From an uncultured Erythrobacter sp. (GTDB lineage Bacteria; Pseudomonadota; Alphaproteobacteria; Sphingomonadales; Sphingomonadaceae): 64,000 bases of DNA. Location: positions 478,037 through 542,036 of the forward strand of contig CANMOQ010000001.1 in assembly GCA_947499505.1 (NCBI GenBank), in the 5' to 3' direction. The notes under the pieces are model-generated. The model was given only the letters and a program-made list of their open reading frames with translations, searched no databases and had not been told where the DNA came from. This document shows positions 38,670 through 46,999 of the stretch, one piece after another. Made by a program: the position numbers and the translations under genes. How positions within the stretch are numbered: the stretch's first letter is position 1; every line of letters begins with the position of its first letter.

Positions 38670-38844
38670 GCCGGTGGACTGGACTTTGAGAGATGCGTCA
38701 GCGTCCGTTGCTCAAATGAGTGGCCGCCCTTGGGTCCGCAGCAGAATAGCCGCTTGAAGCGCGATAATAGAACTAGCGGCCAGTCAGCTACCAGAACTTA
38801 CGCATGAGCCTCACTACGACTGAATTTGGGGGTGAAAGCGGACA

Positions 38845-38997
38845 CTAGTCCCAAGGGCAGCCGCCGTATCCGTCAAGGCAATAGGCCGTGCCGAAGAGAA
38901 GGTCCCAAGCTGGTGGCCAACCGAGCCATGCGGCAACGATAAAAAGAAAGAGCAACGCGGCGCATCCTAAACCGATATCCCTGATCGCTCGCTTCAT
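38845..38997 (-). CDS. Small membrane protein, 50 aa
   Basis: Starts MKRAIRDIGLGCAALLFLFI and ends CLDGYGGCPWD, with one hydrophobic segment and three cysteines. The coding frame extends upstream to 39132, but the ATG at 38997 gives a sensible small membrane protein. It is not recognised and may not be real, since no conservation can be tested here. Confidence 0.35.
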   Translation of the reverse strand: MKRAIRDIGLGCAALLFLFIVAAWLGWPPAWDLLFGTAYCLDGYGGCPWD

Positions 38998-39086
38998 CTG
39001 CAAATGATACAGGCGAAAGCGAATGACCGCAATTGGAGGTGAAAGCAGTCGTTGCTCTTTCAATTTCAACAGCCCTATAATTCCGG

Positions 39087-39443
39087 ATGTCTTTAGAAGA
39101 TCGCGCAACTTTCCTTGCCTCAAAACCCCCACACTGGAGGGTTCCGCTGTGGCTCTATCCTATCGACGCGTCCGCGCGCTCAACGCCCATACGGCCAGGT
39201 TGGATGTGCCCCTGCTTGGCGGTGAAAGATCCGTTCGAAGATAGGAGAGCCAAAGCACCAGCCAGCGATGGCGCTCCAATACTGCTCGATGGCCCAATGG
39301 AGCTCGGAGAGACCCGAGAAGTGGACTTCGTATTTCCGTTATCCGGCAAGGATGCTGTGCCGCTAGTCGAGAAATCATCCAAGTTCTATCTGTGGGAAGG
39401 CGGATATGTCGGAGAGGCTGACGTTTTGAAGGTGTACGACTAA
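39087..39443 (+). CDS. Small hypothetical protein, 118 aa
   Basis: Reads HWRVPLWLYPIDASARSTPI, then MCPCLAVKDPFEDR, then VDFVFPLSGKDAVPLVEKSS and KFYLWEGGYVGEADVLKV. The C-terminal half looks like a compact beta-rich domain. A similar WxYP...R...FYLWEG layout occurs in other alphaproteobacterial small proteins as far as I recall, but I could not check. There is no signal or membrane segment. It has an ATG start but no clear ribosome site. Confidence 0.4.
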   Translation: MSLEDRATFLASKPPHWRVPLWLYPIDASARSTPIRPGWMCPCLAVKDPFEDRRAKAPASDGAPILLDGPMELGETREVDFVFPLSGKDAVPLVEKSSKFYLWEGGYVGEADVLKVYD

Positions 39444-39565
39444 GCCAATCGATCGCGATGTCCGTAAATGGGTCGAGAGCGGAAGTTCCACTTTTTGCGA
39501 TACGGAAGACGACTTGCGACAGGGCGTCGTCGCTGCCGGAGAGCCAAATCCTATCACAAACAAAA

Positions 39566-39589
39566 AGGGCGGCCCGTAAAGGCCGCCCT
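39566..39589 (-). terminator. Rho-independent terminator of rpsD
   Basis: On the minus strand AGGGCGGCC pairs with GGCCGCCCT over a six-base loop, followed by TTTTTG. It lies about 25 bases after the rpsD stop. The stem is perfect. It is the end of the leftward rpsD unit. Confidence 0.85.
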
Positions 39590-39614
39590 GTTTCGTATCA
39601 GATGCTCGCGGGAA

Positions 39615-40229
39615 TTAGCGCGAGTAGAACTCGACCACGAGGTTTGGTTCCATCGTTACCGGGTAAGGCACTTCGTCGAGCTTCGGTACGCGGGTGAAAG
39701 TGATCTTGTCGGTGCCGTCAGGCGCAACGTAGTCAGGAATATCACGCTCTGGCAGGCTTTGCGCTTCGATCACCAGCGCCATTTCCTTGGCTTTCGCACC
39801 CAGGCTGATCACGTCGCCCACATCGCAGCGGCGGCTGGCGATGTTACACTTTACGCCGTTCACAAGGATGTGACCGTGGCTGACGATTTGACGCGCGGCA
39901 AAGATCGTTGGTGCGAATTTCGCGCGGTAAACGATCATGTCGAGACGGCGCTCAAGCAGGCCGATCAGGTTCTGACCGGTGTCGCCCTTAATCCGGGTCG
40001 CATCCTTATAGGTGCTGCGGAACTGCTTCTCGGTTACATCGCCGTAATAGCCTTTGAGCTTTTGCTTTGCGCGCAGCTGAAGGCCGAAATCGCTCATCTT
40101 GCTCTTGCGACGCTGACCGTGTTGGCCAGGACCGTAAGAACGCTTGTTCACTGGAGAGTTTGGACGACCCCAGATGTTTTCACCCATCCGGCGGTCAAGT
40201 TTATGCTTCGAGCTGGTACGCTTCGTCAT
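39615..40229 (-). CDS. rpsD: 30S ribosomal protein S4
   Basis: Primary 16S rRNA-binding protein of the small subunit. From [20 protein letters not shown] the length is 204 aa, normal for the family. The S4 RNA-binding region reads [20 protein letters not shown], then [20 protein letters not shown]. The C-terminal [16 protein letters not shown] is typical. The frame could reach 40307, but the extra residues are not S4-like. It is alone, with a strong terminator downstream. Confidence 0.98.
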   Translation of the reverse strand: MTKRTSSKHKLDRRMGENIWGRPNSPVNKRSYGPGQHGQRRKSKMSDFGLQLRAKQKLKGYYGDVTEKQFRSTYKDATRIKGDTGQNLIGLLERRLDMIVYRAKFAPTIFAARQIVSHGHILVNGVKCNIASRRCDVGDVISLGAKAKEMALVIEAQSLPERDIPDYVAPDGTDKITFTRVPKLDEVPYPVTMEPNLVVEFYSR

Positions 40230-40428
40230 AGATATATCTTTCAAATTGCATGAGCCGCCCCAGTGGCGACCGTTGAACCCGGCATCGCTCCGCTTGAGAT
40301 GTCTCAAACGCGGCTACCGCTTCACCGGGGTGCGGAGCCAATTTGCGAAGGCGCGCGAATAGCAGGATTGCGGGGCGCGTCAAGCCTTTGTCGCCGCTTC
40401 GCCGCCCTGTATTTGGAGCGCCATTGGT

Positions 40429-41166
40429 CTAGGGATCGCGCCGCGTCCGCCCGAGTGAGGACAAGACCCCCCGCAAGGTGCGGATTTCCAGGCGATTCCA
40501 CCCCGGCTTGGTCAGCACATTGCGTAAGGTTTGCGCGGTTGCCTCGCGTCGTGGCTCGGGCAGGAAATAGCCCTTGGGCTCCAGCAATTGTTCAAAGTGC
40601 CCGACCAATCCGTCGAGCTCTTCCTGAGGGGCAGGGGGCAGCAGGTCCTCTTGCGGTGGCTGGGCAAGGCCAGCCTCGCTGCGCACCACTCTTGACCATT
40701 CGTAAGCGCACAAGATCACCGCCTGCGCCAAGTTGAGTGAGCCAAATTCTGGATTGATCGGCACGGTCAAAATGCTGCGCGCTAGGCCTACGTCTTCGGT
40801 TGCCAGGCCGGATGCCTCGCGGCCGAACAGGATCGCACTGCGTCCGGGTTGAGCTTTGATTTCCTGCGCCGCCTCATCCGGGGTAACGACCGGCTTTGAA
40901 ACGCCGCGTTTGCGCACGGTCGTGGCGTAGATGTTCGCGCAATCGGCCACCGCTTCCTCCGTAGTGGAGAAGACCTGTGCTTGCTCCAGCACGATATCCG
41001 CGCCAGCAGCCGTTGGGCCAGCGGCGGGATTGGGCCAGCCATCGCGTGGATCGACCAGGCGCATCTCGGTCAGCCCGAAATTGAGCATGGCGCGCGCGGC
41101 GTGTCCGATGTTCTGGCCCATTTGCGGGCGGACCAGGACGATGATGGGCTGGTTGCTGCTGGCCAT
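40429..41166 (-). CDS. trmJ: TrmJ-like tRNA/rRNA 2'-O-methyltransferase
   Basis: SPOUT-class SAM-dependent RNA methyltransferase, most like TrmJ (methylates Cm/Um32 in tRNA). The N-terminal motif is IIVLVRPQMGQNIGHAARAM. The SPOUT knot motifs are AILFGREASGLATEDVG, then VPINPEFGSLNLAQAVILCA. It has 245 aa. It is the last gene of the leftward rpiB-glyA-nrdR unit, 10 bases after nrdR. The exact target position is inferred. Confidence 0.88.
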   Translation of the reverse strand: MASSNQPIIVLVRPQMGQNIGHAARAMLNFGLTEMRLVDPRDGWPNPAAGPTAAGADIVLEQAQVFSTTEEAVADCANIYATTVRKRGVSKPVVTPDEAAQEIKAQPGRSAILFGREASGLATEDVGLARSILTVPINPEFGSLNLAQAVILCAYEWSRVVRSEAGLAQPPQEDLLPPAPQEELDGLVGHFEQLLEPKGYFLPEPRREATAQTLRNVLTKPGWNRLEIRTLRGVLSSLGRTRRDP

Positions 41167-41175
41167 GCGCGCGGA

Positions 41176-41652
41176 TCAGTCCTGCGCCGCTTCCTGCACG
41201 GTGCTGGCAAATTCCTCAAAATCGCGCGCTTCGCTGAAATCGCGGTAGACCGAGGCGAAGCGGATATAGGCGACGCTGTCGATCTGCTTCAGCCCCTCCA
41301 TCACCATTTCACCGATCTTGGCAGAGGGCACCTCGGCATCACCGGCGGTTTCGACTTGGCGCTGAATGCCGGAGACCAACCGGTCAATCCGGTCCTGTGT
41401 CACGCCGCGTTTGCGGCAGGCGAGCGAGACGGAGCGTTCCAGCTTGTCCCGGTCAAACGGCTCGCGCCGTTCTTCCTGACCGTCATTGCCCGCTTTGACG
41501 ATCACGATTTCGCGCAATTGCACACGTTCAAAGGTGGTAAAGCGCGCGCCGCAACTGGAGCATTGACGCCTGCGCCGGGTCGCGGTTGCGTCCTCGGTCG
41601 GGCGGCTGTCCTTAACCTGGCTGTCGTCGTTCGCGCAAAAGGGGCAGCGCAT
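41176..41652 (-). CDS. nrdR: Transcriptional repressor NrdR
   Basis: Represses ribonucleotide reductase genes when dATP is high. Zinc ribbon [20 protein letters not shown] with later [16 protein letters not shown], then an ATP-cone from about residue 50 ([20 protein letters not shown]). It has 158 aa. Its usual neighbours in alphaproteobacteria are glyA and the rib genes; here glyA is upstream via a small gene. No NrdR boxes (target sites) are visible here. Confidence 0.96.
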   Translation of the reverse strand: MRCPFCANDDSQVKDSRPTEDATATRRRRQCSSCGARFTTFERVQLREIVIVKAGNDGQEERREPFDRDKLERSVSLACRKRGVTQDRIDRLVSGIQRQVETAGDAEVPSAKIGEMVMEGLKQIDSVAYIRFASVYRDFSEARDFEEFASTVQEAAQD

Positions 41653-41661
41653 GGTCTGGGG

Positions 41662-41880
41662 CTACTTCTTGATACGATTGTAAAAGGCGATGCCAGCGCC
41701 CGCAGCAAGGCCGAGCGGTAGGCTGATCACGGGCAGGATTGCACCGGCAACCGCGCCAATCGCTGCGCCGGTCAGCACAGGCTTGGTCGAAGGGTGCTTC
41801 ATCCCTTCCTTGGCCATACCGGCGAGTTCAGACTTGGTGTCTTCAATCCAATCAGGACCATCATCTTGCGGGGTGCTCAT
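41662..41880 (-). CDS. Small membrane protein between glyA and nrdR
   Basis: A 72-aa protein, MSTPQDDGPDWIEDTKSELA at the start, with a glycine-rich hydrophobic segment (KPVLTGAAIGAVAGAILPVI) of the glycine-zipper type and a basic end YNRIKK. The ATG at 41880 is preferred over the longer frame that runs to 41925. It is 11 bases from the glyA stop, so part of the operon. Unnamed family; function unknown. Confidence 0.6.
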   Translation of the reverse strand: MSTPQDDGPDWIEDTKSELAGMAKEGMKHPSTKPVLTGAAIGAVAGAILPVISLPLGLAAGAGIAFYNRIKK

Positions 41881-41891
41881 GATCTTGGTCC

Positions 41892-43202
41892 TTACATGCC
41901 CGGATAGACAGGGAAGGCAGAGCAAAGCTCGCTGACGCGGGAGCGCACGCTTTCCTCGACCTGCGCATCGCCCTCTGGACCGTTCTTCGATAGGCCATCG
42001 ACGACTTCTGCGATGAGCTTGCCCACTGTGCGGAACTCAAGCGGGCCAAAGCCGCGCGTTGTGCCCGCTGGTGTGCCCAGACGGATGCCGCTGGTCACGA
42101 ATGGCGAACGTGTGTCGAATGGGATGCCGTTCTTGTTGCAGGTGAGCCAAGCGCGGTCGAGACCAGCCTCAGCGGCCTTTCCGGTCACGTCTTTCGCCGT
42201 CAGATCGACCAGCATGGAGTGATTGTCTGTACCGCCGGAAACGATCCGCAGGCCGTTTTCTTCCAGACTTGCGGCGAGCGCGCGGGCGTTTTCAACGATC
42301 CGGTGCGCATAGGTTTTGAACTCGGGTTGCAATGCCTCGCGGAAAGCCACCGCTTTACCGGCCACAACATGCATCAGCGGGCCGCCTTGCAGGCCAGGGA
42401 ACACTGCCATGTTCAGCGGCTTGGTCAGTTTCTCATCGTTCCACAGGATGATGCCCGAACGTGGGCCGCGCAGGCTCTTATGCGTGGTCGAGGTGACGAT
42501 ATCGCAATGCGGGAAAGGCGATGGGTGCGCGCCGCCTGCAACGAGGCCAGAGATATGGCTCATATCGCACAGCAGATAGGCGCCCACTTCATCGGCAATC
42601 GCGCGGAATGCACCAAAGTTCCAAGTGCGCGAATAGGCCGTGCCGCCGCAGATGATCAGCTTCGGCTTGTGCTCACGCGCGGTGGCGGCAACCGCGTCCA
42701 TATCGATTAGCTCATCGCCCTCGGTCACGCCGTAGCTGACCGGATTGAACCACTTGCCGCTCATATTGACAGGCGAGCCGTGGGTCAGGTGCCCGCCCGA
42801 ATTGAGATCAAGGCCCATGAAGGTGTCGCCCGGCTCTAGCAGAGCAAGAAACACGGCCTGGTTCATCTGGCTGCCGCTGTTCGGCTGAACATTGGCAAAG
42901 TTGCAGCCAAACAATTGCTTGGCGCGCTCAATGGCCAATGTTTCGACCTGATCGGCATAGTCGCAGCCGCCGTAATAGCGCTTGCCCGGATAGCCTTCGG
43001 CATATTTGTTGGTGAAGACGCTGCCAGTTGCTTCCAGCACCGCGCGGCTGGCGATGTTTTCGCTCGCGATCAGCTCAATCTTGTCGCGCTGGCGCGCGAG
43101 TTCGCTGGTGACAGCGGCCGCGATTTCTGGATCAGCGGCGGCGAGGTCATCGTTCCAGAAGCCGTCCATCACGGGCAGAACGTCAGAAGGTGCAGTGCTC
43201 AT
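41892..43202 (-). CDS. glyA: Serine hydroxymethyltransferase
   Basis: PLP enzyme interconverting serine and glycine and supplying one-carbon units for purines. The PLP-lysine block is [20 protein letters not shown]. Other motifs are [20 protein letters not shown] and [20 protein letters not shown], and the C-terminal [19 protein letters not shown]. It has 436 aa. It overlaps rpiB by four bases and works with serB and purL, both in this window. Confidence 0.97.
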   Translation of the reverse strand: MSTAPSDVLPVMDGFWNDDLAAADPEIAAAVTSELARQRDKIELIASENIASRAVLEATGSVFTNKYAEGYPGKRYYGGCDYADQVETLAIERAKQLFGCNFANVQPNSGSQMNQAVFLALLEPGDTFMGLDLNSGGHLTHGSPVNMSGKWFNPVSYGVTEGDELIDMDAVAATAREHKPKLIICGGTAYSRTWNFGAFRAIADEVGAYLLCDMSHISGLVAGGAHPSPFPHCDIVTSTTHKSLRGPRSGIILWNDEKLTKPLNMAVFPGLQGGPLMHVVAGKAVAFREALQPEFKTYAHRIVENARALAASLEENGLRIVSGGTDNHSMLVDLTAKDVTGKAAEAGLDRAWLTCNKNGIPFDTRSPFVTSGIRLGTPAGTTRGFGPLEFRTVGKLIAEVVDGLSKNGPEGDAQVEESVRSRVSELCSAFPVYPGM

Positions 43203-43678
43203 TGGTGGGTCTCGATTCGTGTCGTCTGGATGGGCGGGGTGCCGAGTTTGGCAACGCGGCGCTGATGCCGACCAGCGGGATCATCAGCGTCGGCGAATTC
43301 TGTTTCTAGGAAGGTCGCGATGCAGCTCTTGGCCATCTCGATGCCGGTCAGCCGCGCACCCAGCGCAATGGCATTGGCATTGTTGTGTTCGCGCGCGAGG
43401 GCAGCGGACAGCGGCTCTGACACCAGCGCGCAGCGCACGCCGGGGTGGCGGTTTACGCTGATCGAAATGCCAATGCCCGATCCGCACAGGGCGATGCCGC
43501 GCTCGACGGTTCCCTCCGCGACGACTTCCGCCAATTTATAGCCATAGTCGGGGTAGTCGACGCTCTCGCCGGCGGCCGGGCCAAGGTCTGCCACCTCATG
43601 GCCTTCTTCGATGAGCCATTCGGCGATTTCCGCTTTCATTTCGGTAGCGGCGTGATCTGATGCAATTGCTATACGCAT
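43199..43678 (-). CDS. rpiB: Ribose 5-phosphate isomerase B
   Basis: Interconverts ribose 5-phosphate and ribulose 5-phosphate (or allose derivatives). It starts [20 protein letters not shown], with the catalytic motif [20 protein letters not shown] and then [20 protein letters not shown]. It has 159 aa. The stop overlaps the glyA start (four bases), so the pair is coupled. Nothing upstream on this strand follows until the divergent DUF1521 gene. Confidence 0.93.
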   Translation of the reverse strand: MRIAIASDHAATEMKAEIAEWLIEEGHEVADLGPAAGESVDYPDYGYKLAEVVAEGTVERGIALCGSGIGISISVNRHPGVRCALVSEPLSAALAREHNNANAIALGARLTGIEMAKSCIATFLETEFADADDPAGRHQRRVAKLGTPPIQTTRIETHQ

Positions 43679-43843
43679 GCGAGCTGATTTAGGGGCTCGC
43701 GCGCCCGATGACTAGGCCCACCAAGCGGCTTTTCCGGCGGCTTCCCCAAATCTATGCGTTTTGTAGAGGCGATCTACGCGAAACGCAGAGTGCAACCCCC
43801 TTGGCAATGTGGGAGAGTGCGACCGCAATATAGGGGAGTTGCA

Positions 43844-44752
43844 ATGATTAACCCGATTGGCGGTGGTTTGTCCGTCATCACGCGCCTGATGAATCCGCTC
43901 CTTTCTGGGGACGCGGTGCAAATTTCGCCCGATATTACTGGCCAATTCCAAGACCCGCTAGGCGCGGGACGCTTTGCCTCGGCCGCCACGCCGGAATTGA
44001 TGGTCGCGCGCTGTTATACCGACTGCGACCCAGGTGCAGACTTTCATCCTCCAACTCTGGCCGCACCAATCCTTGCCAGTGCGAGCCCCGAGCCTGCGCA
44101 AGAATGGATTGCAAAGACCACCGGGGAAGGTCGCGCCGAGCTGCAATTGGGGGATGGCTACACCCTCAATTTCGATGAGCGATCCAGCGAGATTGAAGTC
44201 TTCAACGCAAACACCAGTGAATACACGAGAATCTGGGGCGATCCACACATCGGTGGCGATGGTATACGGTCGTTTGATTTCTGGGGCACGACGACTTTTA
44301 AGCTCGAAAACGGTGCAAAGATCACGATCAAGACTGAGCAGAGGGACGGGAACCCTAATGGCTATGTCGCCAGCAAGGTCGTGATCACAAAAGGGCGCAA
44401 TGCGGTGGTCGTTGACGGCATCAGCCAGAACCAGCTGGGCGACCTTTCATTAGAGGTCTCAAAAAGGGGTTATGCCCTCGATATGAGGCATCGCGATGGA
44501 TATTTATTGCAGGAGAATGCAGGCGGGGTCGGTTGGAAATCGGAGTTTACCGGTGAGATCGCCACCCAAGAGGACTTGGATGCGACCCGCATTGGCGGCC
44601 GTTTTGAGCCAGGAAGCCGTTGGGCCTCATGGGCACAAACATTGCCACTGTTCAGCCAGTTCATGATGTTTGAGGGGTTGGTCAATTTCTCCGCTGAACT
44701 TGGCGATGAACGGCGTGATGCGCCGGAGCGAAAACCGCGAGTCCATTGCTAG
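43844..44752 (+). CDS. DUF1521-type protein with GDPH motif
   Basis: A 302-aa protein starting MINPIGGGLSVITRLMNPLL after a good AGGGGAG. The central region SEYTRIWGDPHIGGDGIRSF, with Gly132-Asp133-Pro134-His135, then FKLENGAKITIKTEQRDGNP and VVITKGRNAVVVDG match DUF1521. The rhizobial effector NopE1 has this domain and cuts itself at GD/PH when calcium is present (family knowledge). Whether this one does is not shown. No signal peptide. Neighbours: rpiB diverges, an M28 peptidase follows. DUF1521 is rare outside symbionts as far as I know. Confidence 0.75.
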   Translation: MINPIGGGLSVITRLMNPLLSGDAVQISPDITGQFQDPLGAGRFASAATPELMVARCYTDCDPGADFHPPTLAAPILASASPEPAQEWIAKTTGEGRAELQLGDGYTLNFDERSSEIEVFNANTSEYTRIWGDPHIGGDGIRSFDFWGTTTFKLENGAKITIKTEQRDGNPNGYVASKVVITKGRNAVVVDGISQNQLGDLSLEVSKRGYALDMRHRDGYLLQENAGGVGWKSEFTGEIATQEDLDATRIGGRFEPGSRWASWAQTLPLFSQFMMFEGLVNFSAELGDERRDAPERKPRVHC

Positions 44753-44884
44753 CCCGTAATATTCGCTATGAATCCTTAGCCCTTTGGCCCGCCATAACGT
44801 GAGCCGCTCGCTTGTCGCCCTTGGCTTTTCCCGCAATATACTGAAGAAGCTTGCGCATCGCTTGGAAAAAGCAGGGGAAATTGA

Positions 44885-46564
44885 ATGCGCTGGCTGACAT
44901 TGGCTGTGACTGCTCTGATCGGCATTGCGCTGGCGATTATGGGCACCACGCCGCAATCCCCGGTCAGCATCGACAGCGATGAGGCGAGCTTTTCTGCCGA
45001 GCGGGCGATGGAGCATGTGCGCATTATCGCCGCAGAGCCGCACCCGACCGGTTCCGCCGCCAATGCGAAAGTGCGCGAGTATCTGGCTGCTGAGTTGGAG
45101 GCGTTGGGCGCGGAGATCTCGCTGGTCGAAGGGCCGGTGCCAGAGCGCAGTTTGGCACGATTTGGCCGGTGGAGCGGGAATGCGCCGGATGCGCTGACCC
45201 TGACCAATGTGATTGGCGTGATCCCTGGACAGGACCGTGCAAAGCCCGCCATCGCTCTAATGGCGCATCACGATACGGTTTGGGGATCGCCCGGAGCCTC
45301 TGACGATACAGCGGGTGTTGCCAGCATATTGGAGGCGGTCCGCGCGATCACCAGCCGAGGGCAGCCCGCGCGTGATATCATCGTGCTGCTGACCGATGGT
45401 GAGGAGCTGGGCCTGCTGGGTGCGCAGCAATTCATCGATGAGAACCCGCTGGCGGACCGGGTCGGCGCCATCATCAATCTGGAGGCGCGCGGCGCGGGCG
45501 GGCGCACGACCCTGTTCCAGACCTCGAAAGACAATGGCGCAGCGATTGAGCTCTATGCGGATGCCGTCTCGCGGCCCGGTGGGTCTTCGCTGGCGACCTT
45601 TGTTTATGAGGTTCTGCCCAATGATACCGATCTGACGCCTGCGCTAGCGCGGCCTTATGTGGCCTACAACCTGTCTTTTATCGGTAGGCCGGGCCTGTAT
45701 CACTCTCCCAAGGCGACCCCGGAGAACCTGGACCAGGGCGCGGTGCAGGATATGGGCGATCAGACGCTGGAGCTGACGCGGGCGCTTGCCAATGCGGATA
45801 CCCTGCCAGAGGCGGCGGAAGATCGTACGTTCTTCGATGTGTTCGGAATTTTCCTGCTGCATTACGGCACCTTGGTGGGCTGGGCGTTGTTCGCAATGAC
45901 CGCGGTGCTGCATGTAATTTGCCTGCGAATGAATGCGCCAGGTGGTTGGTGGAAGAGCCTGGCCGCATCGGCGGTGGTGGTCTTGGGCGGCGGGCTGACG
46001 CTTTACATAGTCAATGCGATCTCAGGGCAGGGAGCCGGCGAGGGCATCTATTACGACCGCTTGGCTGCAATCCCGATGCTGGAGGTGCAGGCGCTGCTGA
46101 TTTGTATCGCTTCGCTCGCGGTCAGCGCGCCATTGTGGGCGGGACGGCGCGGGAGCATTGTGGGTGTTCTGATCGCTCTCGCCATGCAGATATTCGTCCC
46201 CACCACCGCATTTCTGGTGGTGTGGCCGCTGCTGCTCGCCGGAATTCTTGGGGTGGTGACGGGCAAGTCCGACGGAGCAATCGCGAAAGTGGTCGCGGTA
46301 GCCTGCGGGGGAGTGGTGCTGGGATTGATGCTGCAGTTTGGGCATCAATTCATGCAAGGCGTCGGCCCGGATGTGCCGATGGTAGTGTCGCTGCTCGCGG
46401 CTTTGTTGGTGCCAGTGCTCGGCCCTATGATCCCGGCGGTGAATGCAAAGCGCTGTTTTATGATCGCAGCGGCGTGCCTAGTCGGCTCGCTCGCGATTGC
46501 GACCTGGGTGCGGTTCGATCCGGTTGCTGATACGGTGCCGCTTTACGACTCAATGAAGGGGTAG
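44885..46564 (+). CDS. Membrane-anchored M28 zinc peptidase
   Basis: M28-family aminopeptidase with a large C-terminal membrane region. The N-terminal segment MRWLTLAVTALIGIALAIMG anchors or exports the catalytic part. Metal ligands and catalytic residues: LMAHHDTVWGSPGASDDTAG and LLTDGEELGLLGAQQF. About seven hydrophobic segments occupy residues 315-550. It has 559 aa. Such dual peptidase/membrane proteins occur in alphaproteobacteria; the substrate is unknown. Confidence 0.85.
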   Translation: MRWLTLAVTALIGIALAIMGTTPQSPVSIDSDEASFSAERAMEHVRIIAAEPHPTGSAANAKVREYLAAELEALGAEISLVEGPVPERSLARFGRWSGNAPDALTLTNVIGVIPGQDRAKPAIALMAHHDTVWGSPGASDDTAGVASILEAVRAITSRGQPARDIIVLLTDGEELGLLGAQQFIDENPLADRVGAIINLEARGAGGRTTLFQTSKDNGAAIELYADAVSRPGGSSLATFVYEVLPNDTDLTPALARPYVAYNLSFIGRPGLYHSPKATPENLDQGAVQDMGDQTLELTRALANADTLPEAAEDRTFFDVFGIFLLHYGTLVGWALFAMTAVLHVICLRMNAPGGWWKSLAASAVVVLGGGLTLYIVNAISGQGAGEGIYYDRLAAIPMLEVQALLICIASLAVSAPLWAGRRGSIVGVLIALAMQIFVPTTAFLVVWPLLLAGILGVVTGKSDGAIAKVVAVACGGVVLGLMLQFGHQFMQGVGPDVPMVVSLLAALLVPVLGPMIPAVNAKRCFMIAAACLVGSLAIATWVRFDPVADTVPLYDSMKG

Positions 46565-46577
46565 GGGGAGTCGGACC

Positions 46578-46955
46578 TCATAGAAGCCAGGAATTTGGCT
46601 TCGGCATTGGCTTTTGCTGAGCTGCATTGATCATCGCAAGCACAGAGCGCGCTCCCGCCAATATTCCCAATGCAGCAGCAGGAAGCGCTAAAAAACCGCC
46701 AACAGGCGCTTCAGCGACAACGAAGATAACCGCAACGAATGCTAGTGCAAACGCGGCAGCAAAGATCCAGAACGTCTTGATAAGGTACGCGAAATGCGTG
46801 CGTTCCCAGTCCTCATTGGGGCCGCTGCGAAAGACATATGCCAACACGATCCCAACCAGACCGCTCACACCGGTGAAGAATGTCCCCAGGTACAGGACAG
46901 CCACGATGAGCGGCCTATTTGCCAATAACGATCCGGCGGAATTTTCCTCGGACAA
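46578..46955 (-). CDS. DUF4870-like small membrane protein
   Basis: A 125-aa protein with about four membrane segments. YLGTFFTGVSGLVGIVLAYV followed by an FRSGPNEDWERTHFAY stretch is the pattern of DUF4870 (TGxxxxVGxxxAYxxR...H). The start is TTG at 46955 by the open frame, with GGAA six bases upstream; there is no ATG nearby. The end is convergent with the M28 peptidase gene. Function is unknown. Confidence 0.6.
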   Translation of the reverse strand: MSEENSAGSLLANRPLIVAVLYLGTFFTGVSGLVGIVLAYVFRSGPNEDWERTHFAYLIKTFWIFAAAFALAFVAVIFVVAEAPVGGFLALPAAALGILAGARSVLAMINAAQQKPMPKPNSWLL

Positions 46956-46999
46956 AACTATTCCAATTCAGCTGTGAAAAGCCTGTCCAACGAGCAACA

